From the NCBI GenBank assembly GCA_018822365.1, contig JAHJKL010000059.1:1-49406 (forward strand): a DNA stretch of 49,406 nt, given 5' to 3'. Below the pieces are notes generated by a model that worked only from the letters and a program-made list of their open reading frames with translations, was not told where the DNA came from and made no database searches. The DNA is from Candidatus Margulisiibacteriota bacterium. GTDB lineage: Bacteria; Margulisbacteria; WOR-1; O2-12-FULL-45-9; XYB2-FULL-48-7. The translations under genes were made by a program, and so were the position numbers. Positions 42,242-49,406 of this stretch are shown piece after piece (the first letter of the stretch is position 1; each line of letters opens with the position of its first letter).

Positions 42242-42285
42242 TGTCAGGTTGAAATTAATCGTTATTACTATATAATTACCTGACA
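42242..42285. repeat. 8-bp inverted repeat flanking a promoter
   Basis: TGTCAGGT at 42242-42249 and ACCTGACA at 42278-42285 are perfect inverted copies, 28 bases apart. They bracket the -35/-10 core of the plus-strand promoter; the right arm ends on the first base of the start codon. A paired operator is the likeliest meaning. Confidence 0.55.
42249..42276 (+). promoter_or_regulatory. Promoter of the plus-strand membrane protein genes
   Basis: TTGAAA at 42249-42254, a 16-base spacer, and a perfect TATAAT at 42271-42276. The ATG at 42285 lies 8 bases past the -10 box and has no ribosome site, so the transcript should be leaderless or nearly so. Confidence 0.75.
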
Positions 42286-43322
42286 TGATTAAGCAAAGAC
42301 TAATAATTGTAGCTTTTCTCTCTATTTTCGCGTTTTACCTACCAGCTTTTGCCGAAGAGATTAATGTCCCTTTCCAAAAAACACCCGGCCAGGACTATCT
42401 CGAAAGCCCGGCGATGATGATCGATTCGCTGGAAAATTCGACTTTGAGCTTGAAGTTAAATTGCTCAAGTAACGGGTTAACCCGTCTTTATTGGATCACT
42501 TCGTACGATCAGCGGTTTGAGCAGTCAAAAAGCATCTGGTTTTCCTCGAAAAGGGGCGTTCATACCTATTATTTTAATATTCCCTCTCAAAACCCCTATT
42601 GGATAGGCTGGATCAAGCGGCTAATCATTGCCCCGGAAAGCCCTGGCCAAATTGAAATTCTCGCTTCAACCGTGAGCCGGGGGAATGGGCTGACTTTCCT
42701 GGCTTCCGGCTGGCAAGAGTTTTGGGGGCCAAAAGGACGGACTCCTACCGGATTTTCGATCAATGTCACTCACAGCAGTCCTCTGTACGGCAATTCGATC
42801 AATGTCTATTTTTATTGGCTTGTCGGGCTGGCTTTTATTTTTTCTCTTATCTTTAACCTGTTTATGGGAAGACCCAAAAGCTTTGAAGAGTTCTTCTCCC
42901 CTTTTAATTCCGCCGTAAAAACCGCTTTCGCGGCTATTGTCGCTTCCTGGCTTCTGCTCGCGCTGAACGCCGATCTTAATTATTTCTCGCTTTTTAAGGT
43001 CAATTACCAAAAATATTTCGGCAAAACGATCGAGCAAAAGCACGCCGAAGCGTACGGAGAAGATTATTACGAATTCCTTAAATTTGCCGCTAAGACCCTC
43101 CCCAAAAAACCGGTCAATTTTCTGATCTATTCTTCAATCAATTCTCCGGACCTCGCTGGCCGGCTTTTTTTGGTTCCCCATGTTCTTGCCGGCGACGTAA
43201 ATAAAAAACCGGATTACATTCTGGCTTTTTATCCGAATTCTGACCAGACCAAACAGCTCCAAAGTTTGCCGGTCTTTGCCAAGCTTGACAATGGCAAGTA
43301 TATTGTCAAAGGAAAAAAATAA
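42285..43322 (+). CDS. Exported/membrane-anchored protein of unknown function
   Basis: 345 aa; I do not recognise the family. A signal peptide or first helix (about 5-23, ending PAFAEE) leads to an exported domain of about 150 residues rich in beta strands and aromatic residues. Two membrane helices follow at about 175-195 and 212-232, then a second soluble domain (about 235-345). The first soluble part could be a carbohydrate-binding-like sandwich. Its stop codon overlaps the start of the GT-C-like gene (TAATG), so the two proteins are probably made together and may form a complex. Confidence 0.75.
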   Translation: MIKQRLIIVAFLSIFAFYLPAFAEEINVPFQKTPGQDYLESPAMMIDSLENSTLSLKLNCSSNGLTRLYWITSYDQRFEQSKSIWFSSKRGVHTYYFNIPSQNPYWIGWIKRLIIAPESPGQIEILASTVSRGNGLTFLASGWQEFWGPKGRTPTGFSINVTHSSPLYGNSINVYFYWLVGLAFIFSLIFNLFMGRPKSFEEFFSPFNSAVKTAFAAIVASWLLLALNADLNYFSLFKVNYQKYFGKTIEQKHAEAYGEDYYEFLKFAAKTLPKKPVNFLIYSSINSPDLAGRLFLVPHVLAGDVNKKPDYILAFYPNSDQTKQLQSLPVFAKLDNGKYIVKGKK

Positions 43323-44770
43323 TGATAACTATCAAGCTAATCTTAGCCGTTTCGGTCCCTCTGCTCCTCGGCTATGGGGTGACTTCAGCGCTGATCAGGG
43401 AAAAGATCTCGTTTCTGGAAAGAGGCTCACTTGCCTGGGGTATTGGGCTCGGCTTGCTGGGGATCGAAATGTTCGCCATGTCTCTTCTAGGGATTACTTT
43501 AAATCTTAGAAATGTATTGATCCCAACGGTCAGCTTGACCGCGCTGCTGATCATTTGCGCGTATTACTTTAAAACCTTATCCTTTGGGCTCGAAACGATC
43601 CCATTTTTCTTAAGTAACCTGGTCGGCCAGATAAATAAACGGCACAGCTGGCAATTTTATTTTGAGAAAGTCATTATAATATTGATCGGCCTAACCATTG
43701 TTTATGTTTTTTTTGACGCTTTAGTCAAACCGACGATCGAATTTGACGCGATGTGGCGGCAGGGAACGATCGCCAAAATCATCTTTACCACCGGCCAGGT
43801 CGCGACCGAACAGGCGAAAGCAGTCGCGGGCCCTCACCCCTATCTTAATCCCTTAGCTCAATCCTGGATTTATATGGGGATTGGCTACTGGGACGACGCG
43901 CTGGGAAAAGTAATTTTTCCTCTTTGCTTTTCTTCCATGCTCTTCATCTTTTACTTCCGCCTGCGAGCTCAAACCTCCCGGTTTAAAGCCCTGATATTTA
44001 CTTACCTGCTCACCTCATTTCCGCTGATAATTCTCCACTCCGGCAACGCCTATTCAGACCTGATGCAGACTTTTTATTATTCAACCGGAGCTATTTATCT
44101 ACTATCTTGGTTCAAAGAAAATAAGCCGTACTACCTATTCACGTCAGCTTTTCTTTTTGGTATTGGTAATTTCGTAAAGCAATCAGGTATCCCACTCTGG
44201 GGGATGTCGGTCATAGTTTTAGCCGTTTTTCTCCTTTTCGAGCGCCCCAAAGAAAGCTGGAGCGGCCTCAAAAGTCTGACTATTGCCGTGTTAATCTCTT
44301 CCCCCTGGCTTTTTTCGTCGAATAGTTTTTTATACGGTTTTTTAAGCAGTGTAGCGGCACGGCTCTCCCCTGCCATTCCAACCCCGCTGGTATCCGGTGG
44401 TGTTGTTTCTCAACCAATCACACCCGCGCTTGCCGATCTGGCCTATCATCTTGGGCGGAGAATGTTCACTTACGCCGACTGGCAAATTCTCTGGTTCGTT
44501 TTTATCGTCGTTTCGGTTTTGGGAGCGAAATTGATCTGGCAAAGTTATTTAAAATACGGCTTTATCTTGATCGTCGCCAATCTGGCCATGATCATTTATG
44601 CCTTTTCCAGCCCCGGAACGTATCAATACCTCGTCGATGGAACGCTGGTCAACCGGCTAATGATGTATCAAATCCCGTTTGTCCTATATTTCTGCGCGAT
44701 ATGCATCTGCTCGCCGCGACCGGAAGAAGCAAAAAAAGAAAAGAAAAAAGCTAAATCAAAGAGGCAATAG
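43322..44770 (+). CDS. GT-C-like multi-pass membrane protein
   Basis: 482 aa with about 11-12 hydrophobic helices and a lysine-rich cytoplasmic C-terminus. The first large loop contains VKPTIEFDAMWRQG, an acidic E-F-D that resembles the catalytic acidic residues of GT-C (ArnT/PMT-like) enzymes. It could be a lipid-linked-donor glycosyltransferase, polymerase or ligase. It is translationally coupled to the preceding gene. Its 3' end overlaps the opposing GT4 gene by 20 bases. Confidence 0.75.
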   Translation: MITIKLILAVSVPLLLGYGVTSALIREKISFLERGSLAWGIGLGLLGIEMFAMSLLGITLNLRNVLIPTVSLTALLIICAYYFKTLSFGLETIPFFLSNLVGQINKRHSWQFYFEKVIIILIGLTIVYVFFDALVKPTIEFDAMWRQGTIAKIIFTTGQVATEQAKAVAGPHPYLNPLAQSWIYMGIGYWDDALGKVIFPLCFSSMLFIFYFRLRAQTSRFKALIFTYLLTSFPLIILHSGNAYSDLMQTFYYSTGAIYLLSWFKENKPYYLFTSAFLFGIGNFVKQSGIPLWGMSVIVLAVFLLFERPKESWSGLKSLTIAVLISSPWLFSSNSFLYGFLSSVAARLSPAIPTPLVSGGVVSQPITPALADLAYHLGRRMFTYADWQILWFVFIVVSVLGAKLIWQSYLKYGFILIVANLAMIIYAFSSPGTYQYLVDGTLVNRLMMYQIPFVLYFCAICICSPRPEEAKKEKKKAKSKRQ

Positions 44771-45857
44771 TTTCCGCGATCTTTTGTTGAAAACTTGTTC
44801 GCGTCTCAACCGCGCCGCTTTCTCGTCCAACTTTAGTATTGATCCCTAATATAATTAAATCAGCCAACTTTTGGGCGTCGCCGGGCGGGAAAAGAAGGCC
44901 CTCTTTGGCTAGTTCCGCTTGTCCGCCAATATCTGTAGTAATAACGTTCTTTCCCGCGGCAATCGCTTCCAAAATAACTAAGGGACACGCTTCCGGCTCA
45001 ACGGATGGTAGGACCAAAATATCAGTCATCTTCAATATCGAGGGGATATCGTTTCTCTGTCCAACAAATAATACCCGATCGGTTAGTTTATGTTTACCAA
45101 CGAAATCCACCAGTTTTCCTCTATATTCAACATCCTTTCTATCTCCAGGAGCAGGCTCACCAACGATCAAATAGGCCAGCTGGCCCTCGTTTTTGATAAT
45201 ATCTGCCGCTTCAATTAATGTTTTGATCCCTTTAAGTGGAGTAATTCGCCCAATGAATGTAATCACCTTTTTTCCTTGCAAATTGTATGTCTTATGTAAA
45301 TCAGAAACAGCTACCTGATCATATTCTCGTGGATCAATCCCATTGTAAACAACACTAGTTTTGGCCAAAAGAATTGGATCTCCATTGTTAAACACATTGG
45401 AGGTAAAATTAGAAACCGCGATCAATTTATCAACCCAATGTTTGGCTAAAAACCTTGACAGCCGCAATTCAACCCCTTTTAGGTTCGAATGAAGATGCCA
45501 AATGACAGGGATCCCGCATATCTTAGCGGCAAGCGCTCCCCACAAGAATGTCCTGGGAGCGTTCGCGTATACAATATTAATCTGGTTTTTCTTGATGATA
45601 TATATTGAAAAGAAAACCATAATAATTGAAAGAAACAGGTATTTAACAAAATCGATTAGGGATTTGCGGCCAGTTGAATATTGTCCAATAGGGGCAACAA
45701 TCGGTTGAGCGCCAATTCCGGTAAGCGCTCGTGAGAAGTCTCCTTCTCCTGGAATAATAACCCAGGAGCGATAATCAAGCCCTTTAATCAGTTTAAGAAG
45801 AACCTTCTGTCCGCCACCTAAAAAGGAGAACTGTTCGAGAAAAAGAATATTTTTCAT
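44751..45857 (-). CDS. Glycosyltransferase family 4 protein
   Basis: 368 aa GT-B enzyme. N-lobe: LEQFSFLGGGQKVLLKL, IVYANAPR and IWHLHSN. C-lobe: FIGRITPLKGIKTLIEA, then VLPSVEPEACPLVILEAIAAGKNVI with the E-x7-E donor-binding pattern. It transfers a sugar from a nucleotide donor with retention of configuration. A hydrophobic helix at about 70-90 may anchor it at the membrane. It runs toward and overlaps the plus-strand gene. No close promoter is visible upstream, where the tRNA genes lie in the same direction. Confidence 0.92.
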   Translation of the reverse strand: MKNILFLEQFSFLGGGQKVLLKLIKGLDYRSWVIIPGEGDFSRALTGIGAQPIVAPIGQYSTGRKSLIDFVKYLFLSIIMVFFSIYIIKKNQINIVYANAPRTFLWGALAAKICGIPVIWHLHSNLKGVELRLSRFLAKHWVDKLIAVSNFTSNVFNNGDPILLAKTSVVYNGIDPREYDQVAVSDLHKTYNLQGKKVITFIGRITPLKGIKTLIEAADIIKNEGQLAYLIVGEPAPGDRKDVEYRGKLVDFVGKHKLTDRVLFVGQRNDIPSILKMTDILVLPSVEPEACPLVILEAIAAGKNVITTDIGGQAELAKEGLLFPPGDAQKLADLIILGINTKVGRESGAVETRTSFQQKIAETIASLI

Positions 45858-45865
45858 AATATTTA

Positions 45866-45942
45866 AGCCGACGAGCGGGATCGAACCGCTGACCTGCTGT
45901 TTATCCGCCTGCGGCGGACTGCTCTACCAACTGAGCTAAATA
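45866..45942 (-). pseudogene. Degenerate tRNA-like remnant (threonine tRNA-derived)
   Basis: The D arm (TAGCTCAGTTGGTAGAGC) and T arm (AGCGG TTCGATC CCGCT) are intact, and the 3' acceptor half CGTCGGC matches the tRNA-Thr at 46025-46097. The 5' acceptor half is lost: the sequence there is TTATT, abutting the previous tRNA. The anticodon stem's 5' half is replaced by a 15-base palindrome. A forced anticodon GCA would need a 12-base variable region, so a working tRNA is unlikely. Confidence 0.6.
45904..45918. repeat. 15-bp palindrome inside the tRNA remnant
   Basis: TCCGCC-TGC-GGCGGA forms a six-base-pair hairpin with a 3-base loop, at the site where the anticodon arm of a threonine tRNA should be. 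It looks like a small inserted palindromic element. Confidence 0.6.
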
Positions 45943-46015
45943 AGCCACCGGCCAGGATTGAACTGGCGACCTGCTGTTTACGAAACAGCTGCTCTACCAA
46001 CTGAGCTACAGTGGC
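45943..46015 (-). tRNA. tRNA-Thr (CGT)
   Basis: A 73-base cloverleaf: acceptor GCCACTG pairs with CGGTGGC (one G-U), D arm GCTC/GAGC, anticodon stem GCTGT/ACAGC with loop TTCGTAA (anticodon CGT), T arm CCAGG-type with TTCAATC. Discriminator T; CCA is not encoded. Confidence 0.92.
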
Positions 46016-46024
46016 CCGAAAAAA

Positions 46025-46097
46025 AGCCGACGGCCAGAGTTGAACTGGCGACCTACTGATTACAAATCAGTTGCTCTACCAGCTGAGCTACGTCGGC
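46025..46097 (-). tRNA. tRNA-Thr (TGT)
   Basis: A 73-base cloverleaf: acceptor GCCGACG/CGTCGGC, D arm GCTC/GAGC, anticodon stem ACTGA/TCAGT with loop TTTGTAA (anticodon TGT), T arm CCAGA-type with TTCAACT. Discriminator T; CCA is not encoded. It starts 10 bases after the AbiEii-like gene ends. Confidence 0.93.
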
Positions 46098-46107
46098 ATG
46101 CAAACCC

Positions 46108-46752
46108 TTAGAACCCCTCATCAATGATCCTTCTTTTAAAGAAACCGGCTAAAGTGTTGGGAGAAACAGCCTTTTCAGCCAAATAACGGAGATGGCCGTC
46201 AATTTCAAGTTCTTTAGTAAAAAGCAACTGCTCCAGGAACATCCGTTCACTAAAAACATCTCCATATTTCTTTTTCGATATCTTCACAATCTCTCGCAAC
46301 GAAGCCTGCCGATTCTTAATAATAACATAAAGATCAAAATAATCGCGGTAATTTCCCCTTCGCCCCAGAGCATAAGCTTTTGTCGCCGCGATATCTTTAA
46401 TGGATAATAACGACAAAGACCCGGGAACTTTGATCAGCGGGAAAACCGGTCCCCAAAAATAGTTAAGGACTGTTATTTTTACGGCATGTTCGACAGTTAG
46501 CGTTAATTCATCGGCGGTATCAACCAACATCTTGGGAGAACGCTTAATAAAACCCGCCAACATTTTCCTTTTTACCGCAAAAGTTATCTCTTTATCTCTG
46601 AACAGATCAAAATCAAGCGATTCCCGATGGCCAATTTGCAAAGCGAGCGCGGTTCCACCGGCCAAATAATAATCGTTGCCAAATATAGTGTAAAGCTCCT
46701 TAAATGTTTCGAGCCTTTTCTTGTCCAATATATTCCAAAACAATTTTTTCAT
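46108..46752 (-). CDS. AbiEii/AbiGii-type nucleotidyltransferase (toxin-like)
   Basis: 214 aa with the polymerase-beta-type signature LAGGTALALQIGHRESLDFDLF, in which D-x-D supplies the metal ligands. IKDIAATKAYALGRRGNYRDYFDL is the conserved helix of the DUF1814/AbiEii group. In type IV toxin-antitoxin systems these enzymes add nucleotides to tRNA acceptor ends or other targets. It lies beside threonine tRNAs and 8 bases after a small partner gene, a typical pair layout. Toxicity cannot be judged from sequence; many members are of unknown effect. Confidence 0.85.
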   Translation of the reverse strand: MKKLFWNILDKKRLETFKELYTIFGNDYYLAGGTALALQIGHRESLDFDLFRDKEITFAVKRKMLAGFIKRSPKMLVDTADELTLTVEHAVKITVLNYFWGPVFPLIKVPGSLSLLSIKDIAATKAYALGRRGNYRDYFDLYVIIKNRQASLREIVKISKKKYGDVFSERMFLEQLLFTKELEIDGHLRYLAEKAVSPNTLAGFFKRRIIDEGF

Positions 46753-46760
46753 TTTCTTGA

Positions 46761-46997
46761 TCAGGCGAACAGCGCTCGAATAAAAGGCAATATGCTCTTA
46801 CGACTTAATTTGTTGGAGTTTTTTCTGGCAAAGGAATAAATCGCCCGACCGCCAAGCTTACCGGCCAGATAACGCAAATGCTCCATTCTCCCCTTTTCCA
46901 AGGCTTGAAAAAGAACCATCTCTTTGTCTTTAGCTAAAGAAACCTGATCAAAATCGGCAAACCAAATAATTTGCTTAAAATAATCAGGCAGTTTCAT
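46761..46997 (-). CDS. Small partner protein of the AbiEii-like gene
   Basis: 78 aa: a start of aromatic and acidic character (MKLPDYFKQIIWFADFD), KDKEMVLFQALEKG and EHLRYLAGKLG. It resembles short DUF6922-like proteins that precede AbiEii-type nucleotidyltransferase genes. A candidate antitoxin or substrate adaptor. The HLRYLA-x-K string recurs near the C-terminus of the nucleotidyltransferase. Confidence 0.65.
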   Translation of the reverse strand: MKLPDYFKQIIWFADFDQVSLAKDKEMVLFQALEKGRMEHLRYLAGKLGGRAIYSFARKNSNKLSRKSILPFIRALFA

Positions 46998-47009
46998 GAT
47001 TTTAAATTT

Positions 47010-48467
47010 TCACCACCGGCTCATCAGGAGCCGGGCGTTATCATTGTGCGGTGCGACCCTTTTGGTATCGACATCAACCATCCAATCAAATGACTCCAGC
47101 CCCCCGCTGTTCTGCTCGCACAGGTAGCTGACCAGGAATTTTTCCCCCTGTCGCTTGATCTTCCACCCTTTTTCCACGATCGGGGTCCCAACCGATTTGG
47201 TCAAGCTGATGACCGACTTGATCGCCGCTTCAACCCTGGTCCCCTTGCTGGTCCGTTCATCTTTGACGATCCGGAGCGAATCGTCGGCGACCATTGAAGG
47301 GACCGCTTGTTTCTTTTCTTTGACCTCAATTGGATTTTCGGCCAAACTCGCCGGATCAACCCCTTTAACCTTTAAAGCGGCCAAAAGCTGGGAATTTTGC
47401 GGATCAAACCGCAACCCTTCTCGCCAGGCATCATTTGCTTCTGAATTAAGGCCAAGCTTAAGCAGGCTCTCGCCCAGATCGACCCAGGCTTTAGTCGAGT
47501 TCGGATCAAGGGCCAGCGCTTCGCGGTATGAGGCGACCGCTTCATGATATCGCTTCGCGCGATAGCGCAGATTAGCCTGATAAAGGAACTTCTTGGCCAA
47601 AGAATTGGCGACCACCCGGCTGTCAATATCGCGAGGATTAAGCTGGAGAGATTGCTTGATCGCTTCCGCGGCTGAAGAAAGATCGCCATTGGCTGAATAG
47701 CTTTTTGCCAGCCAGATATAACCTTTGATCAGCTGGGGATTGATCGTCACCGCGTCGCGGTAATACTTGATCGCGGCGGTATATTTCTTGGCTTGATAGG
47801 CCCGGAAGCCCATGTAGAAATAATCTTCGGTCGGCTCTTTTACGTAGGAGGCGGAAACCCACCCCTCTTTTCCGTCATCAAAGATCACCTTGTACCAGGG
47901 AACTTTGGAGATCCCGATCAGGATCGATCCGGTGGTCAGCTGGCGGGTCGCTTGACCGGAAACGGCGGTACAAGTTGAGGTAACAGTCAACGGCCATCCA
48001 GTCGTTTTGGCCCGCTCGCCTCGATTAACAGCAGAGAGATCACGCGGCATCCAGCTTTGCTTTTCAACAAAAAACTCAACAGTACGTTGGATCGCTCCAC
48101 CGCTCTGGCCGATTATCTTATAACGAACCACATGTACCCCGACCGTCGCGGTATCCGGAAGTGAATAGGTCGTGCTCCAGGACATACTATCATTGGTGGA
48201 AAGGTTGATTGGATTGGCGGAAAAATCAAAGGTCGCCTGGACTTCTTTAACCCGCGAAGCGGTCCTAACCCCCAGTGAAATGATCTTATCGTCTTTTACT
48301 GTCTTGGGATAGATGATCGCTTCGACCCATACCAAAGACAAGCCTTCCCCAGGCTCGGTCGGCCCCGCCTTCAGGCTAATATTTTCCTTATCGCCGGAAA
48401 TATCAAGGGAAAAAGCACTGCCAACGACCAGGAAAACGAAAAATATGATCAGCCAACCCTTTTTCAT
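47010..48467 (-). CDS. Secreted SH3-domain and TPR protein
   Basis: 485 aa. A signal peptide (about 1-20, KKGWLIIFFVFLVVGSAFS) is followed by an Ig-like beta-sandwich (about 30-140) and a bacterial SH3-type domain (about 155-210, GWVSASYVKEP). Four TPR repeats follow at about 213-375 (for example YHEAVASYREALALDPNS), then a C-terminal domain of about 80 residues. Such proteins act in the periplasm as scaffolds or cell-wall-associated factors. No catalytic motif is visible, and no clear functional link to the glycan operon. Confidence 0.8.
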   Translation of the reverse strand: MKKGWLIIFFVFLVVGSAFSLDISGDKENISLKAGPTEPGEGLSLVWVEAIIYPKTVKDDKIISLGVRTASRVKEVQATFDFSANPINLSTNDSMSWSTTYSLPDTATVGVHVVRYKIIGQSGGAIQRTVEFFVEKQSWMPRDLSAVNRGERAKTTGWPLTVTSTCTAVSGQATRQLTTGSILIGISKVPWYKVIFDDGKEGWVSASYVKEPTEDYFYMGFRAYQAKKYTAAIKYYRDAVTINPQLIKGYIWLAKSYSANGDLSSAAEAIKQSLQLNPRDIDSRVVANSLAKKFLYQANLRYRAKRYHEAVASYREALALDPNSTKAWVDLGESLLKLGLNSEANDAWREGLRFDPQNSQLLAALKVKGVDPASLAENPIEVKEKKQAVPSMVADDSLRIVKDERTSKGTRVEAAIKSVISLTKSVGTPIVEKGWKIKRQGEKFLVSYLCEQNSGGLESFDWMVDVDTKRVAPHNDNARLLMSRW

Positions 48468-48507
48468 TCAAGCCCCCCCCCATTAATCGGTGTTAATTTG
48501 GTTTTCA

Positions 48508-49155
48508 TCAGTATGTTAATAGGATATTGTCTACCCTGGTCTCAACGTCTCCTTTTGGTTGATTCGTTAAAACGATCATCTGGATCTTCAGTAATCCGCC
48601 CGAACTATTCTTTTGGTCAAGGTTCCAGGTCCCATCCCCGGCCCCGGGATTTTCCAGGCGGAAAGCGGTAAACGGGATTGAAACCCTGGTAAAACCCTTC
48701 CCTAAGATCGGGACTTCCGCGACCCATTTATCATCCTTGGTTGGGATCCAATCCTTGTTGGAATCCTGCTCCAAAACAAAATTGTCATTATCGTCATCAA
48801 ACAATTCGATCTTTATTTTGCCGGCACCGGCAACCCCGTAAATATCCATTTGGATCCGAGAAAATGTCGTCGCGTCAACATTCAGATCACTGCCGATCCC
48901 GCCAACATAATAATTCTGCGAACTTCCTTTCAGGTCCAGGGAATAGTCGCCGCATGATTCGTTGATCGTATCCCTTCCTTCCGGAGTCCCATTTTCCACG
49001 ATCCTGGCGGTCATTTCGCCAAACTTATACCATTTGTCAAACCTGCCTGACTCAAAATTGTCGATCATAAAAAACGACAATTCGGCACTTGCCGCCACCA
49101 CTAAAATTAACACAAATAACACGCAGCCAAAGGAACGAAAACTATTTTTAATCAT
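48508..49155 (-). CDS. Secreted beta-sandwich protein, carbohydrate-binding-like
   Basis: 215 aa with a signal peptide (about 1-25, ending AASAEL). The mature part begins MIDNFESGRFDKWYKFG, the opening of CBM11/CIA30-type jelly rolls (DNFE-x-G...W), and ends with a strand VETRVDNILL typical of that fold. It probably binds sugar in the periplasm or outside the cell. It overlaps the upstream coiled-coil gene by 8 bases. Confidence 0.75.
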   Translation of the reverse strand: MIKNSFRSFGCVLFVLILVVAASAELSFFMIDNFESGRFDKWYKFGEMTARIVENGTPEGRDTINESCGDYSLDLKGSSQNYYVGGIGSDLNVDATTFSRIQMDIYGVAGAGKIKIELFDDDNDNFVLEQDSNKDWIPTKDDKWVAEVPILGKGFTRVSIPFTAFRLENPGAGDGTWNLDQKNSSGGLLKIQMIVLTNQPKGDVETRVDNILLTY

Positions 49156-49406
49156 TTCTTTTCATTGAAACTCTTTTTGGTTTTCGACCCTCCTTTTTCC
49201 GGATTACTTTAAAGCGCTTGCTGCTGGCGCTCACAAATTTAGTGGATGCTCTCTGCCGCAGCTGAGCATTCTCAAGACGCATACCTTCTTCCGCCAAGCG
49301 GATCTCTTCCGCCGCTTGAAGCTGGCATTGCATTTCCTGGTTTCGCCAGATGAGCCGCTCTTTGTCCCGTTTAAGCTCATTGACCAGGAAGATCAATTTC
49401 TCGATC
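49148..49406 (-). CDS. Coiled-coil protein, C-terminal part (runs off window)
   Basis: An open frame enters from beyond the right edge and ends at 49148. Residues after VNELKRDKERL form a heptad-rich helix (LIWRNQEMQCQLQAAEE, MRLENAQLRQR), followed by a basic tail (KKEGRKPKRVSMKR). A TTG at 49396 is in frame but the frame stays open to the edge, so the true start may lie outside. Function unknown; a small structural or division-type coiled coil is possible. Confidence 0.6.
   Translation of the reverse strand, partial: IEKLIFLVNELKRDKERLIWRNQEMQCQLQAAEEIRLAEEGMRLENAQLRQRASTKFVSASSKRFKVIRKKEGRKPKRVSMKRND

Noticed and set aside
45904-45918. Rho-independent terminator for the tRNA genes
   Set aside because: The hairpin is GC-rich but is not followed by a run of T on either strand, and it lies inside the tRNA remnant.
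45866-45945. A functional tRNA-Cys (GCA)
   Set aside because: The GCA reading needs C at position 33, a 12-base variable region, several acceptor mismatches and an overlap with the previous tRNA.

Overview
The window reads as one long surface-glycan locus from a bacterium with a Gram-negative-type envelope. It encodes a Wza-like outer-membrane exporter, a Wzz-type chain-length regulator and a Wzx flippase. It uses the standard code, Shine-Dalgarno (AAGGAG-type) starts inside operons, and what look like leaderless starts at its main promoters. The sequence alone does not fix the phylum; I suspect an uncultured lineage.

Layout, following transcription (right to left, minus strand). A consensus sigma70-type promoter at 39049-39077, preceded by three CTAGTC repeats spaced exactly 10 bp, drives a small HTH gene at 39041. 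It appears to head a run of 39 co-directional, mostly overlapping genes down to position 1. The run contains four blocks. (a) 27077-38802: pseB, then a cassette with two copies of a GT-C membrane protein plus zinc dehydrogenase pair, a pentulose-phosphate-type epimerase, a TIM-barrel isomerase, a GDPD-like protein, two nucleotidyltransferases and a GtrB-GtrA fusion. (b) 13550-27080: pseC, an aldo/keto reductase, pseG, pseF, a class III aminotransferase, a 2-oxoacid-dehydrogenase-like module, WbqC, pseI, pseH, a PIG-L deacetylase, a second GNAT and wzx. (c) 6177-13527: a methyltransferase, SIS isomerase, Gfo/Idh dehydrogenase, two SDRs, a 3-dehydroquinate-synthase homologue, a CMP-ulosonate synthetase fused to a cupin, a VOC protein and a D-2-hydroxyacid dehydrogenase. 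(d) 1-6175: three large GT-B-like proteins and a truncated radical SAM protein.

Together the genes predict CMP-pseudaminic acid (all six Pse steps have a candidate), a second ulosonate-like or cyclitol-like precursor from block (c), and a nucleotide-activated polyol or sugar from block (a). The most unusual element lies at 18854-21918. An E1 alpha/E1 beta pair sits beside a protein with a lipoyl domain and an E3-binding-like segment, but its E2 catalytic domain is replaced by a NeuD/PglD-type left-handed beta-helix sugar acyltransferase. This suggests that acyl groups from a 2-oxoacid are passed from lipoamide directly to an amino sugar.

Right of 39 kb, an L-2-hydroxyglutarate oxidase-like gene, wzz and wza run leftward from a promoter at 42.2 kb. 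It is back-to-back with a promoter for two plus-strand membrane-protein genes. Beyond these are a GT4 glycosyltransferase, two threonine tRNAs with a degenerate third tRNA, an AbiEii-like nucleotidyltransferase with a small partner, and secreted SH3/TPR and carbohydrate-binding-like proteins. The window ends in a truncated coiled-coil gene. No stretch over 300 bases lacks a gene or RNA feature.
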